From Vibrio algarum (lineage in GTDB: Bacteria; Pseudomonadota; Gammaproteobacteria; Enterobacterales; Vibrionaceae), in the NCBI RefSeq assembly GCF_028204155.1, contig NZ_JAQLOI010000001.1, positions 930,001-994,000 on the forward strand: DNA of 64,000 bases. Direction: 5' to 3'. The notes under the pieces are model-generated. The model did not search any database. It saw only the letters and a program-made list of their open reading frames with translations, and was not told the DNA's origin. The translations under genes and the position numbers were made by a program. Positions 25,227 to 35,420 of the stretch are shown piece by piece. The first letter of the stretch is position 1. Every line of letters starts with the position of its first letter.

Positions 25227-26357
25227 ATGGAAGGTTTAATGCGTCTTTGGAATGATACAGGGGTAGCCAATTTTGAATTTGGCCAGATCTGTATGATCGC
25301 AGTCGGATGCCTGTTACTATTTTTGGCTATTCGTAAGGGCTTTGAGCCCTTACTACTATTGCCAATTGGTTTCGGTGCAGTACTAGCAAATATACCTAAT
25401 GCTGGTTTTACTGAACCTGGCGGTATGCTGTATTACGTATATCACGTAGGTATTGAAACGGGTGTGTTCCCACTACTCATTTTTATGGGTGTAGGGGCTA
25501 TGACCGATTTTGGTGCCTTGATAGCTAACCCTAAAACATTATGGTTAGGTGCTGCGGCTCAATTCGGGATCTTTGTGACGCTGTTTGGGGCTATTCTGTT
25601 AAATTACATACCTGGTATGGAGTTTACTCTAGCAGACGCGTCATCAATCGCTATCATAGGTGGTGCAGATGGACCGACAGCCATATTCTTATCCAGTCGA
25701 TTATCACCGGATTTGTTAGGGGCTATCGCGGTTGCAGCATATAGCTATATGGCTTTAGTGCCAATCATCCAACCGCCAATAATGAAAGCTCTTACTACGC
25801 CGGAAGAGCGCAAGATCAAAATGGCTCAGTTACGTCACGTTGGTAAGATCGAGAAAATACTTTTCCCTCTTGCTGTACTCTTGATGACCATACTGTTCTT
25901 GCCATCAGCTACACCTTTGGTAGGTATGTTCTGTCTAGGTAACCTGATGCGTGAAGCTGGAGTCGTTGAACGTTTATCTAAAACGGCCCAAAATGAGCTC
26001 ATCAATATAGTGACCATTTTCTTAGGCCTTGGTGTCGGTTCGAAGTTGCAAGCTGACAAGTTCTTAAATCTTGAAACTCTAGGTATTTTGGCACTGGGTG
26101 CCGTTGCATTTAGTATTGGTACGGCTGCTGGTGTTCTCATGGCGAAGCTTCTGAATAAGCTGTCAAAAGAAGACATCAATCCACTTATTGGTGCTGCAGG
26201 TGTTTCTGCTGTTCCTATGGCAGCTCGTGTTGTGAATAAGGTTGGTCTTGAGGCTAACCCGCACAATTTCCTTCTAATGCATGCTATGGGTCCTAATGTA
26301 GCGGGTGTTCTTGGTTCTGCAGTAGCTGCGGGTATCTTGCTAGCGCTTGTTGGATAG
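25227..26357 (+). CDS. oadB: Oxaloacetate decarboxylase beta chain
   Basis: Integral membrane subunit that decarboxylates carboxybiotin and exports sodium. 376 residues with about nine hydrophobic segments. The conserved loop GGADGPTAIFLSS (about 147-159) carries the essential aspartate of the sodium site, and GLGVGSKLQADKFL and NPLIGAAGVSAVPMAARV are family signatures. The protein is shorter at the N-terminus than some homologues (about 430), but still typical of Vibrio OadB. Last gene of the operon, with a terminator 58 bp later. Confidence 0.95.
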   Translation: MEGLMRLWNDTGVANFEFGQICMIAVGCLLLFLAIRKGFEPLLLLPIGFGAVLANIPNAGFTEPGGMLYYVYHVGIETGVFPLLIFMGVGAMTDFGALIANPKTLWLGAAAQFGIFVTLFGAILLNYIPGMEFTLADASSIAIIGGADGPTAIFLSSRLSPDLLGAIAVAAYSYMALVPIIQPPIMKALTTPEERKIKMAQLRHVGKIEKILFPLAVLLMTILFLPSATPLVGMFCLGNLMREAGVVERLSKTAQNELINIVTIFLGLGVGSKLQADKFLNLETLGILALGAVAFSIGTAAGVLMAKLLNKLSKEDINPLIGAAGVSAVPMAARVVNKVGLEANPHNFLLMHAMGPNVAGVLGSAVAAGILLALVG

Positions 26358-26414
26358 TTCTGGTCATAATCTCTACAATTGGGTTAACCAAATAGAACAA
26401 AATGGTTTATAGTC

Positions 26415-26441
26415 AAAGGGATGCTAACGCATCCCTTTTTT
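26415..26441 (+). terminator. Terminator of the oadGAB operon
   Basis: AAAGGGATGC, loop TAAC, GCATCCCTTTTTT. Perfect 10-bp stem with T-tract. Confidence 0.9.
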
Positions 26442-26461
26442 GTTTGTTTTAGGGAGCCTAC

Positions 26462-27415
26462 ATGAGTGAGAACATCAAAATAGTAATACCTGAATTCGGA
26501 AAGCCGGAAGTGTTGGATTTTGTGAGTGAGAAAATACCTGAACCCCAAAAGGGTGAAGTGTTGGTAAAGGTTTATTTTGCCGGTTTAAACCCGATAGACG
26601 TAAAAACTAGAGCCGGACTAGGATGGGCAGCCGCTCAAAATAAAAATAATTTACCTTGGACTCCTGGTTACGATATTTCAGGTAAAATAGTATCAACCGG
26701 TGAAGACGCACAGCGTTTTGTTGAGGGAGATACGGTAGCTGGCCTTATAGGCTTTCCATTAACCGCTGGTGGATACAGTCAATATATTTGTGTGGCAGAG
26801 GACGACCTGAGCTTAGTACCTGATGCTGTAACACTAGAAGCTGCAGCCGCCCTGCCTGTCGCAGCACAAACAGCCGCACAAGCCTTAAGTAAAGCCGAAG
26901 TCAAAGCGGGCGACAGAGTTTTAATCCTTGCTGGAGCTGGAGGCGTTGGACATATTGCCGTTCAAATAGCCATTGCAGCGCAAGCGGAAGTATATACCAC
27001 GTGTAGTGAAGCAAATTTAGATTACCTTGCGAATCTTGGTGCCCATGCTATTAATTACCAGTTTGCAGCAGTGTCTGAGCGACTTTCGGATGTAGATGTT
27101 CTCATCGATCTTATTGGTGGGGATGTGGCACTTGATGCCCTTAAATGTCTAAAAGACGAGGCGCGAGTAATTACCATTCCTACAATCACAAGAGATCTTA
27201 TTTGTGAAAAGGCAGAGATGCTTGGTTTCAATGCATCAGGCATCCTTGTAGAACCTAGCCCAGAACAATTGGAAGCTATGCTGTACATGGTCGGTGTTGG
27301 CTTGTTGAAAGTAGATGTTCAACCTGCCATCTCTTATAAGGACGTGATAGAAGCGCACCGTAGATTGGAAACTGGACACACAAGAGGCAAACTCGTACTG
27401 GATATGCGGTGTTAG
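26462..27415 (+). CDS. Medium-chain dehydrogenase/quinone oxidoreductase family protein
   Basis: 317 residues of the MDR superfamily, zinc-independent quinone reductase branch. The GroES-like N-terminal domain contains GLNPIDVKTRAG and PGYDISGKIV. The Rossmann domain has the NADPH loop ILAGAGGVGHIAVQIA (about residues 158-173) followed by LGAHAINY. The cysteine and histidine ligands of zinc alcohol dehydrogenases are absent. Substrate cannot be told from sequence. ATG 26462 follows AGGGAGCC. Its stop overlaps the start of yqaA, so the two are translationally coupled. Confidence 0.85.
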   Translation: MSENIKIVIPEFGKPEVLDFVSEKIPEPQKGEVLVKVYFAGLNPIDVKTRAGLGWAAAQNKNNLPWTPGYDISGKIVSTGEDAQRFVEGDTVAGLIGFPLTAGGYSQYICVAEDDLSLVPDAVTLEAAAALPVAAQTAAQALSKAEVKAGDRVLILAGAGGVGHIAVQIAIAAQAEVYTTCSEANLDYLANLGAHAINYQFAAVSERLSDVDVLIDLIGGDVALDALKCLKDEARVITIPTITRDLICEKAEMLGFNASGILVEPSPEQLEAMLYMVGVGLLKVDVQPAISYKDVIEAHRRLETGHTRGKLVLDMRC

Positions 27416-27849
27416 AACAGATTTATCTCTACTTTAACGAGTCAGCACTTTGGGTGTTAGGTATATCAGGCTTCTTAAGTGCTACGTTATTGCCAGGTGC
27501 ATCTGAAGCTACATTGATCGCTACCTTAAATACACAGCAACATACGGCATTTTCTGTCATATTAGTCGCGACTGCGGGGAATACGTTAGGTGGGCTTACC
27601 AATTACTGGATAGGTTTGTGGATACCCAATCGAACTCAAAAAGAAAAACATGGTCATAAAGCGATAGCATGGCTTAAACAGTATGGCTATTTTGCCCTTT
27701 TATTTAGCTGGCTACCCGTTATCGGTGATCCTCTTTGTCTTGCAGCGGGTTGGTTAAGGATGAAGTTTCTGCCAACTGTTGTTTTGATAGCCCTCGGAAA
27801 GGCATTGAGGTATAGCGCTTTAGCAGCGTTGTTTTATGGATTTATTTAA
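27409..27849 (+). CDS. yqaA: YqaA-family inner membrane protein (VTT/DedA-like)
   Basis: 146 residues, GTG start at 27409 overlapping the end of the preceding gene by 7 bp. It matches E. coli YqaA in outline: FLSATLLPGASEATLIATL, GNTLGGLTNYWIG, the cytoplasmic segment with WLKQYGYFALLFSWLPVIGDPLCLAAGWLR, and GKALRY near the end. These are the VTT-domain motifs (re-entrant loop with Pro-Gly and Gly-Asp-Pro). DedA relatives are tied to lipid carrier recycling; the role of YqaA itself is unproven. In E. coli yqaA also neighbours gshA. Confidence 0.88.
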   Translation: MLEQIYLYFNESALWVLGISGFLSATLLPGASEATLIATLNTQQHTAFSVILVATAGNTLGGLTNYWIGLWIPNRTQKEKHGHKAIAWLKQYGYFALLFSWLPVIGDPLCLAAGWLRMKFLPTVVLIALGKALRYSALAALFYGFI

Positions 27850-27859
27850 GGAAATATTA

Positions 27860-30712
27860 ATGAGTAAAATATGGTTCGGTGCAGTGTCTTTAGTTGCCTT
27901 ATATGGCTGTTCTCAAACTGCATCTTTCGATAGTGACGTTCAAATACCAGAAAATATCACTTTTGTTGAGCAATCTATAGCTCAACCTAACAAGGTTTCG
28001 ATTCCTTATTCGAAGTTTGTGTTGGATAACGGATTAACGTTGATTTTGTCACCTGATGATTCAGACCCTTTAGTGCACGTTGATGTGACCTATCATGTTG
28101 GTTCAGCGAGAGAGCAAGTTGGAAAATCTGGCTTTGCCCACTTTTTTGAGCACATGATGTTCCAAGGGTCGGAGCATGTTGGAGATCAAGAGCATTTCAA
28201 AATAATCACAGAAGCTGGTGGGACGCTTAACGGAACAACAAACCGAGATAGAACGAACTATTTTGAAACGGTTCCATCGAACCAGTTAGAGAAAGTCCTT
28301 TGGTTAGAGTCCGATCGTATGGGCTTTCTAATTGATGCCGTTTCACAGAAAAAATTCGAAATTCAGCGAGATACTGTTAAGAATGAACGAGCGCAAAATT
28401 ATGATAATCGTCCTTATGGACTGATGTGGGAGCGGTTAGGAGAGGCACTTTATCCCGAAGGGCATCCTTATTCTTGGCAGACCATTGGGTATGTAGAAGA
28501 TTTAGATAGGGTCGATGTTAATGATTTGAAAGCATTCTTCCTTCGTTGGTACGGTCCGAATAATGCGACATTAACTATCGGTGGCGATATCGATGTAGAA
28601 CAAACATTAAATTGGGTTAATAAATATTTTGGCTCGATACCTACAGGCCCTGAAGTTGAAAAAGCAGATAAACAGCCAGTTGAATTAACGAAAGATAGAT
28701 ACATTACGCTTGAAGACCGCATTAAGCAGCCGATGGTGATGATTGGATGGCCAACCACTTATCGTGGAGAAGAGAGCCAAGCCGCATTAGATACGCTTGC
28801 TTCAGTCTTAGGTAGTGGTAAAAATAGTGTTCTCTATCAAGAGCTTGTGAAAAGTGAAAAGGTTATCGATGCTGGCGCATTCCACCAATGTGCAGAACTC
28901 TCTTGTAGTTTCTATGTTTATGCAATGGGAGACTCAGGTGAACAAGGTGATTTAAGCAAAATCTATGGGGATTTAATGTCAGCTCTGGTCGATTTCAAAG
29001 ACACAGGAGTAGAGGAAGATAAGCTAGAGCAAATTATCGGTCAGGCAGAGTCTAGCGCTGTATTTGCTTTGCAAAGCGTTAGAGGAAAAGTGACACAGTT
29101 AGCATCCAATGAAACCTTTTATGGTCAGCCAGACAGGATAGAAATACAGCTTGAACAACTCAAAAGCGTGACTCCTGAAGCAGTAATGAGTGCTTATAAC
29201 TCATTTGTCGATGGAAAAAACAAAGTCACTCTCAGCGTTGTACCAAAAGGGCAGCTCGACCTTGTTGTCAAACCAGCAAATTTTGTAACGCCAGAAAGAA
29301 CATTGCCGACATATAAAAAAGTAAAAAACAGCGATTTGGAATACACCAAAGCGAAAGACAGCTTTGACCGTACACAAATGCCACCTGTAGGCGGTGCAGT
29401 CAAAGGCATTATGCCTGAGCTTTACAATGTATATTTAGACAATGGCATTGAAATATTAGGCAGCGAATCAAGAGAAACGCCTACTGTGGAACTACAAATT
29501 ATGTTACCTGCAGGTCATAGATATGTTTCTAAAGGCAAAGAGGGACTGGCAAACTTTACTTCTGAAATGATGCAAGAAGGAACGACAGAGAGAAGCATTG
29601 AAACGATACAAGCTGAACTCGATAAATTAGGCAGTTCTATCAGTTTTGGTTCGGGAAACTATACAACAACGATTAGTGTATCCTCATTGGAGAAAAATCT
29701 TTCCCAGACGTTAGACATTGTGGAAGAAATGCTGTTTAAACCTGCGTTTAAGCAAGAGGACTTCGACCGGATAAAGAAACAATCTGTTGAGGGGCTTATC
29801 TATGAACATCAGAAACCAGCTTGGTTAGCCTCTCAAGCAACACGACAAATATTGTTTGGCCGATCAACATTTGGGCGTTCGAACGATGGCACTTTACAGT
29901 CTATAGAGAGCATTCAACTTGACGATGTGAAAGCATTTTATGACAGCAACTATACACCATTAGGTGCACAGGTCGTCGTTGTAGGAGATGTATCGAAAGA
30001 AACATTGATTCAAAATCTTAGCTTCATGAGTGATTGGCAAGGATCTGATGCGCCAATTCTTCGCCCACAAATAGTAAAAGCAAAAGATACACAGCATATC
30101 TATCTTATCGATAAGCCAAAAGCTCCTCAAAGTGTGGTTAGATTGGTGAGACAAGGATTACCGTATGACACGGTGGGTGAGCAGTATCTAAGCCAGTTGG
30201 CGAATTTTAATCTTGCAGGTAATTTCAATAGCCGTATTAACCAGAACTTGCGTGAAGATAAAGGCTATACCTATGGTGCCAGTGGCTATCATGCGAGTAA
30301 TCGGGAAATCGGTATCATTGTCTTTGATGCTCAAGTTCGAGCGGACTCTACTATCCCGTCGATTCAAGAGTTAATCAAAGAGATGAAGCAATATAGTGAA
30401 GGTGGAATGACATCAAAAGAGCTTTCATTTATGCGCTTAGCGGTTGGTCAACAAGACGCGTTGAAATACGAAACACCAAGCCAGAAGGCTAGGCTGTTAT
30501 CTAACATAATTAATTATTCGTTGGATGAAGATTATGTTGAGCAGCGTAATACGGTATTAAGTAACGTGAGTCGCTCCAAGTTGAATGATGTAGCAAGCAA
30601 ATGGTTTAACCCAAAAGATTATCAAATTATCGTTGTTGGGGATGCGAATACGCTTAAGCCTCAATTAGAAAAATTAGATATACCGCTTATAGAGCTTGAA
30701 ATATCAAAATAG
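27860..30712 (+). CDS. M16 family zinc metallopeptidase, lipoprotein
   Basis: About 950 residues with two tandem M16 (insulinase/pitrilysin-like) halves. Start chosen at ATG 27860 because AAGGAAA precedes it and it yields a lipoprotein signal, MSKIWFGAVSLVALYGC, with the lipobox cysteine at 17; the frame opens eight codons earlier. The inverted zinc motif HFFEH is at about 94-98, with the downstream glutamate in VKNERAQNYDN. The second half (from about residue 520) lacks HxxEH and would complete the chamber. It probably degrades peptides in the periplasm. It sits between yqaA and gshA. Confidence 0.88.
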   Translation: MSKIWFGAVSLVALYGCSQTASFDSDVQIPENITFVEQSIAQPNKVSIPYSKFVLDNGLTLILSPDDSDPLVHVDVTYHVGSAREQVGKSGFAHFFEHMMFQGSEHVGDQEHFKIITEAGGTLNGTTNRDRTNYFETVPSNQLEKVLWLESDRMGFLIDAVSQKKFEIQRDTVKNERAQNYDNRPYGLMWERLGEALYPEGHPYSWQTIGYVEDLDRVDVNDLKAFFLRWYGPNNATLTIGGDIDVEQTLNWVNKYFGSIPTGPEVEKADKQPVELTKDRYITLEDRIKQPMVMIGWPTTYRGEESQAALDTLASVLGSGKNSVLYQELVKSEKVIDAGAFHQCAELSCSFYVYAMGDSGEQGDLSKIYGDLMSALVDFKDTGVEEDKLEQIIGQAESSAVFALQSVRGKVTQLASNETFYGQPDRIEIQLEQLKSVTPEAVMSAYNSFVDGKNKVTLSVVPKGQLDLVVKPANFVTPERTLPTYKKVKNSDLEYTKAKDSFDRTQMPPVGGAVKGIMPELYNVYLDNGIEILGSESRETPTVELQIMLPAGHRYVSKGKEGLANFTSEMMQEGTTERSIETIQAELDKLGSSISFGSGNYTTTISVSSLEKNLSQTLDIVEEMLFKPAFKQEDFDRIKKQSVEGLIYEHQKPAWLASQATRQILFGRSTFGRSNDGTLQSIESIQLDDVKAFYDSNYTPLGAQVVVVGDVSKETLIQNLSFMSDWQGSDAPILRPQIVKAKDTQHIYLIDKPKAPQSVVRLVRQGLPYDTVGEQYLSQLANFNLAGNFNSRINQNLREDKGYTYGASGYHASNREIGIIVFDAQVRADSTIPSIQELIKEMKQYSEGGMTSKELSFMRLAVGQQDALKYETPSQKARLLSNIINYSLDEDYVEQRNTVLSNVSRSKLNDVASKWFNPKDYQIIVVGDANTLKPQLEKLDIPLIELEISK

Positions 30713-30728
30713 AGAACGCATATAGGAG

Positions 30729-30757
30729 AGAGAGGTGATTGAATGCCTCTCTTTTTT
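30729..30757 (+). terminator. Terminator after the M16 peptidase gene
   Basis: AGAGAGG, a 10-base loop, CCTCTCT and a T6 run. Located before gshA. Confidence 0.75.
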
Positions 30758-30828
30758 CTCTTTGTATAACAAAATGCAGAGCTAGTAATTTATATAAAAA
30801 AGCGTAATCTACGCAAAAACATGAAAAA

Positions 30829-32405
30829 GTGACCACTGTTTTGACAAATTTTTCCTCTAGGCTTAAAAAAGTAGCGAAAAACCCTGACAATTTTAAAAAT
30901 ATTGGTCGTGGTGTTGAGCGTGAAACTCTGAGATATACTTTAGATGGGCATTTAGCTTTAACTCCACATCCTGCCGGCCTGGGGTCAGCTTTAACAAATA
31001 AGTGGGTGACTACCGATTTTTCCGAGTCCCTACTAGAATTTATAACTCCTGTTTCTTCTAACGTAGAAGAGTTAGTCGGGCAGTTATCTGATATCCACCA
31101 CTTTACAATGAAAGAGATGGGAGACGAGAAACTGTGGCCGCTTTCTATGCCTTGTTATGTAGAAAATGAAGATGATATTGCCTTTGCTCAATATGGCTCG
31201 TCGAATGTAGGCAAAATGAAGACGTTATACCGTAAAGGATTGAAAAATCGTTATGGTAGTTTGATGCAAATTATTTCTGGCGTTCATTTTAATTTTTCGT
31301 TTCCAGATAGCTTATGGGATTCTCTTTACGGGGATCAATCTGAGGATGAAAGAGCCAATACAAAGTCTGATGAATACTTCAATGTTATTCGGAATTATTA
31401 CCATTTTGGTTGGCTTATCCCTTATTTTTTGGTGCATCTCCTGCAATCTGTTCTTCGTTTTTGCAAGGCAGAGAGACACAACTACCTTTTGAAAATGTCG
31501 GTCATACGCTTTATCTTCCTTACGGTACTTCGTTAAGGTTGAGTGACTTAGGTTATACTAATAGTGCTCAAAGTGAACTGAAAATTAGCTACAACAATCT
31601 GGAAGAGTATCTAGAAGGGTTAGAGAAAGCCATTCATACGCCTTCCGATGATTTTGCTCAAATAGGTATTAAGGTTAACGGTGAATACCAACAACTCAAT
31701 AGCAACGTACTTCAGATTGAAAACGAATTGTACGCGCCGATTCGAGCAAAACGTGTCAGTGAACCTGGCGAAAAGCCGTCAGAGGCTTTGAAACGTGGTG
31801 GTGTAGAATATATAGAAGTTCGATCGCTTGATGTAAATCCGTTTAGTCCTATTGGTGTCACTAAGGAACAGATTCGATTTTTAGATCTATTTTTAACATG
31901 GTGTTTAATTAAGGATACTGGACCAATTGATAACAAAGAGCTTTGTTGTTGGAAAGATAACTGGAATCGAGTTATTCAAGAAGGTCGAAAACCTGATTTA
32001 ATGCTAGCAGAAGGTTGCAATGGTAAAGAAAGAACATTGCATGATTACACAAAACAGATATTTGCTGATCTACAGTTGATAGCTGTAGAGATGGACGCCG
32101 CAAACGGTGGAAATGAATATCAACAGACATGCCAAGAGCTGATGACGTGGATCGAAAACCCTGAGTTGACGATTTCAGGACGACTGTTAGAAAAAACAAA
32201 AGAGTTAGGTGGTATTGGGCAAGTAGGAACCACTTATGGCTCAGAATATAGAGATTTTCATTTAGCTAATAGCTATAAGGTTTATAACCAGCAAGCGATG
32301 TTAAACGAAGTTAATGCTTCTGTTCAAAGCCAAAAACTTATTGAACAATCAGATGAAATGAATTTTGATGAATTTCTCGAAGATTACTTCTCTTACTTAA
32401 AATAA
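30829..32405 (+). pseudogene. gshA: Glutamate-cysteine ligase, one-base frameshift in the middle
   Basis: First enzyme of glutathione synthesis. The first frame (from GTG 30829, or TTG 30841 which gives the more usual MTNFSSRL start) reads through NIGRGVERETLRYT and FSESLLEFITP to HFGWLIPY, then runs off frame and stops at 31536. The second frame resumes at once with FGASPAICSSFLQGRET and continues to SYLK at 32405. Adding one T to the T6 run at 31425-31430 gives WLIPYFFGASP and an uninterrupted protein of about 525 residues, the family length. All other sequence looks intact. luxS follows, as in E. coli. Confidence 0.9.
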
Positions 32406-32448
32406 TGAACTGGCTCGAATACAGAGTCGAGCTAATGGAGACAGAAGA

Positions 32449-32964
32449 ATGCCGTTACTAGATAGCTTTACCGTTGATCATACAAGAATGAATGCGCCTG
32501 CTGTACGCGTAGCAAAGACAATGCAAACACCGAAAGGGGATACGATAACTGTATTCGATTTACGTTTTTGTGTGCCGAATAAAGAGATACTCTCTGAACA
32601 AGGAATTCATACTTTAGAACATCTTTATGCGGGCTTTATGCGTGCACATTTGAATGGAGGTGATATTGAAATTATCGATATCTCTCCAATGGGTTGCCGT
32701 ACAGGTTTCTATATGAGCTTGATTGGTACTCCTTCAGAAGAGCGCGTTGCTGAGGCTTGGTTGGCAGCTATGGAAGACGTTTTAAAAGTAGAGAACCAAA
32801 ATAATATTCCCGAGCTTAATGAATATCAGTGTGGTACGTATGGTATGCATTCACTTTCCGACGCAAAAAGTATTGCTAAGAATGTAATTGAAGCTGGTGT
32901 TCTAGTGAATAAAAATGATGAATTAGCTTTGCCTGCTTCTATGTTGGAAGAGCTAAATAAGTAG
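32449..32964 (+). CDS. luxS: S-ribosylhomocysteine lyase LuxS
   Basis: Splits S-ribosylhomocysteine into homocysteine and DPD, the precursor of the AI-2 signal. 171 residues. The metal site HTLEHLYAGFMR (HxxEH, about 54-65), the catalytic cysteine in SPMGCRTGFY (about 83) and the third ligand cysteine in YQCGTYGMHSL (about 126) are all present. ATG 32449 follows GGAGACAGAAGA. It is 43 bp behind gshA. Together with the LuxR-type regulator at 54 kb it shows a standard Vibrio quorum-sensing outfit, although the receptor genes are elsewhere. Confidence 0.98.
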   Translation: MPLLDSFTVDHTRMNAPAVRVAKTMQTPKGDTITVFDLRFCVPNKEILSEQGIHTLEHLYAGFMRAHLNGGDIEIIDISPMGCRTGFYMSLIGTPSEERVAEAWLAAMEDVLKVENQNNIPELNEYQCGTYGMHSLSDAKSIAKNVIEAGVLVNKNDELALPASMLEELNK

Positions 32965-33046
32965 ATGATATTTATACGGAACTAGGAGAGTTGGTGAGTA
33001 ATGTGGAGATAACTCTGTAAATCACTCAAAATTTTCTGAAATGATC

Positions 33047-33084
33047 AAAAAAGGAGTATAACGGTATGGTTATACTCCTTTTTT
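33047..33084. terminator. Bidirectional terminator between luxS and yfjD
   Basis: AAAAAAGGAGTATAAC, loop of about 6, GTTATACTCCTTTTTT: a 16-bp perfect stem with T-runs on both strands, between convergent genes. Confidence 0.9.
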
Positions 33085-33106
33085 ATTAAATATTTATCAG
33101 ATGCAG

Positions 33107-34372
33107 CTACTTCCTAGCGGGAAAAACCTTAACAAGACTTATCTTATTCTCAGTAAATTTCATAATTTCCATTGGGTGCCTTTCAACCTCAATACTGACT
33201 TGGCTCTCAGGAATGTCTTCTAAATGCTCTAAAATAAGACCATTTAGTGTCCTAGGCCCATCGGTTGGAAGCTTCCATTTTAAACCTTTATTAATATCTC
33301 GAATATTGGCACTACCTTCAATAAGAAAGCTACCGTCACCTTGTGGTGTTATTTCTTCGGATAGGCTAGGGGCAATAGAGGTAGTAAATTCCCCCACAAT
33401 CTCCTCCAAAATATCTTCTAAAGTAACGAGGCCGATAATATCGCCATATTCATCAACGATGAGTCCAATCCTTTCTTTGTTTCGTTGGAATTTGAGCAGT
33501 TGAACGTTTAACGGTGTTGCTTCTGGTATGAAATAGACCTCATCTGCAGCGCGTAAAAGCGTTTCTTTTGTGAACTCATTTTTTTCTAGCATCAGACGGT
33601 AGGCTTCACGGAGACGCAGCATTCCAACAACTTCATCTATCTGATCTCGATAAAGTACGATTCGCCCATGAGGTGAATGGGTAAGTTGCCGTACAATAGA
33701 TTTCCAATCATCATTAATATCGATACCGGTGATCTCATTTCTTGGTACCATAATATCGTTGACGGCTACATTTTCTAAATCAAGAATAGACACCAACATG
33801 TCTTGGTGGCGACGAGGAATTAAGCCTCCAGCCTCGTTTACAACCGTACGGAGCTCATCTGAACTTAAAGGGTCTTCTGTTGCGTGAGTTGCTCTAATGC
33901 CTAATAGTCTCAAAACACCGTTGGTAATTAAGTTTACTAAGAGAACTAATGGAGCAAGTATCTTCATTAGCACATTTAGAATGAGACTACTGGTATAAGC
34001 AACTTTTTCTGGATAGAGTGAAGCCAAAGTTTTAGGTGTGACTTCAGCGAAGACAAGCACAACAAGTGTTAGCAATCCGGTTGAGATGGCAACCCCTACA
34101 TCGCCAAAAAGGCGCATACCAAGAATTGTCGCGATAGCAGAAGCAAGGATATTAACTAAGTTGTTTCCAATAAGGATAAGCCCTATAAGGCGGTCAGGGC
34201 GGCTTAATAGCTTTTCGACACGCTTAGCTCCCTTATGTCCTTCTCCTGCAAGGTGCTTTAGTCGATATCGATTTAATGACATCATTCCGGTTTCTGAACC
34301 TGAAAAATAACCAGAAATGACGATTAGACATGCGAGAATGGCAAACAGTATACCCGTTGATATGTCATTCAA
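33107..34372 (-). CDS. yfjD: CNNM/CorC-HlyC family membrane protein (YfjD-like)
   Basis: 421 residues. Four N-terminal hydrophobic segments form the CNNM domain, with SGYFSGSETGMMSLNRYRL near the start and VFAEVTPKTLASLYP. Then come paired CBS domains (DIMVPRNEITGIDI onward; LGLVTLEDILEEIVGEF) and a C-terminal CorC_HlyC domain (DGSFLIEGSANIRDIN). The family includes magnesium/cobalt efflux proteins; transport by this member is inference. Minus strand, 106 bp downstream of ypjD, in the same ypjD-yfjD pairing next to ffh as in E. coli. Confidence 0.9.
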   Translation of the reverse strand: MNDISTGILFAILACLIVISGYFSGSETGMMSLNRYRLKHLAGEGHKGAKRVEKLLSRPDRLIGLILIGNNLVNILASAIATILGMRLFGDVGVAISTGLLTLVVLVFAEVTPKTLASLYPEKVAYTSSLILNVLMKILAPLVLLVNLITNGVLRLLGIRATHATEDPLSSDELRTVVNEAGGLIPRRHQDMLVSILDLENVAVNDIMVPRNEITGIDINDDWKSIVRQLTHSPHGRIVLYRDQIDEVVGMLRLREAYRLMLEKNEFTKETLLRAADEVYFIPEATPLNVQLLKFQRNKERIGLIVDEYGDIIGLVTLEDILEEIVGEFTTSIAPSLSEEITPQGDGSFLIEGSANIRDINKGLKWKLPTDGPRTLNGLILEHLEDIPESQVSIEVERHPMEIMKFTENKISLVKVFPARK

Positions 34373-34478
34373 TGTGTAGAGTTCCTTTTTTCAATTATCG
34401 CTCAATTAATGACCTAAATCATTTGGGCTGTCAATTATAATATCGGTAAAACTATGGTTTTAGTGACGGATAATTGGA

Positions 34479-35276
34479 TTAGTTTAATATGATTTCTCGG
34501 ACGAAGCGGCTGCCAAAATAGGCAAGTGTTAACAAAGTAGCTCCCGCGATAGCAAACCAAGTTACTTTTTTACCACGCCAGCCTTTTTGATAATGTCCCC
34601 AGAGTAATATCGAATAAATTACCCAAGCGACAAATGATAAAATGGACTTGTGAGCCGAACCTCGAGCAAACATATCGTCTAAAAATACAAATCCAGATAA
34701 GAGGGTTAAGGTCAATAACCCATTACCAAGAAGAATAATATTGAAAAGTTGTCTTTCAACCTTCATTAGTGGAGGTAAGTTAGGATTAATTGCCATCGCT
34801 TTCTTGTTTTTCAGTTTATAGTCTAACCATGCTAGTTGAATAGCATACAGAGCCGCGATAGTTAATGTTACATAGGCAAACAGTGCGATTGTAATGTGGA
34901 TTAACAACCCCATCTTACCTTCAAAGTGGGTAATAAAAGTGCCCGGTAAAAAGCTAGAAGCAAGGATACTTATAATAGAGAAACCGTAGACCACGGGTAG
35001 CAAAAACCACAAACGCGCTTTGAACATCGCAAAACTCATTACTAATGAGGTTATAAAACTGACGACAGAGGCAACATTAAGAATACTTAAATTTTGCCCG
35101 CCCGCATTGCTGTGTATTTGGCCGTGTAGCAACCATGCGTGGAAAACAATAGCTAAAGCAGCGCTAATGAACACCGTTTTCGCTTTTATTTTGGTCTGCT
35201 GGGATAGCCCAGGTACTATAGTCGCTGTAGCAAGCGCATATAAAATAGCAGAGGCAATCGCGATTAAGCTGTCCAT
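34479..35276 (-). CDS. ypjD: Cytochrome c assembly-like membrane protein YpjD
   Basis: 265 residues with about eight transmembrane segments of the CcmC/CcsA (cytochrome c assembly, haem-handling) family. The family core includes GLLIHITIALFAYVTLTIAALYAIQLAW and the HKSILSFVAWVIYSILLWGHY segment with conserved histidines (individual motif GKMGLLIHI at about 124). Its exact job is unknown. It is divergent from ffh, sharing a 197-bp intergenic region. Confidence 0.88.
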   Translation of the reverse strand: MDSLIAIASAILYALATATIVPGLSQQTKIKAKTVFISAALAIVFHAWLLHGQIHSNAGGQNLSILNVASVVSFITSLVMSFAMFKARLWFLLPVVYGFSIISILASSFLPGTFITHFEGKMGLLIHITIALFAYVTLTIAALYAIQLAWLDYKLKNKKAMAINPNLPPLMKVERQLFNIILLGNGLLTLTLLSGFVFLDDMFARGSAHKSILSFVAWVIYSILLWGHYQKGWRGKKVTWFAIAGATLLTLAYFGSRFVREIILN

Positions 35277-35368
35277 AGTTTCCTAATAAATTCTTGTTTA
35301 ATGAACAGATTATAACGCGATTAAACTCGATGAGCTATCTAAGGGTTGAATAAATCCTCGTTTAGATT

Positions 35369-35396
35369 TTGGAAGATCTAATACCTAAGGTATACT
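35369..35396 (+). promoter_or_regulatory. Promoter of ffh
   Basis: TTGGAA (35369-35374), a 16-bp spacer and TATACT (35391-35396). The -10 box is good and the -35 box moderate. The predicted start lies about 70 bp before the ffh ATG. Confidence 0.6.
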
Positions 35397-35420
35397 GCCG
35401 AGATTAATCGCCTTTGCTTT

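Noticed and set aside
31410..31536. Programmed ribosomal frameshifting in gshA
   Set aside because: No slippery heptamer with downstream pseudoknot is evident, homologues are single-frame, and four other genes share the same kind of defect, which suggests a common cause.
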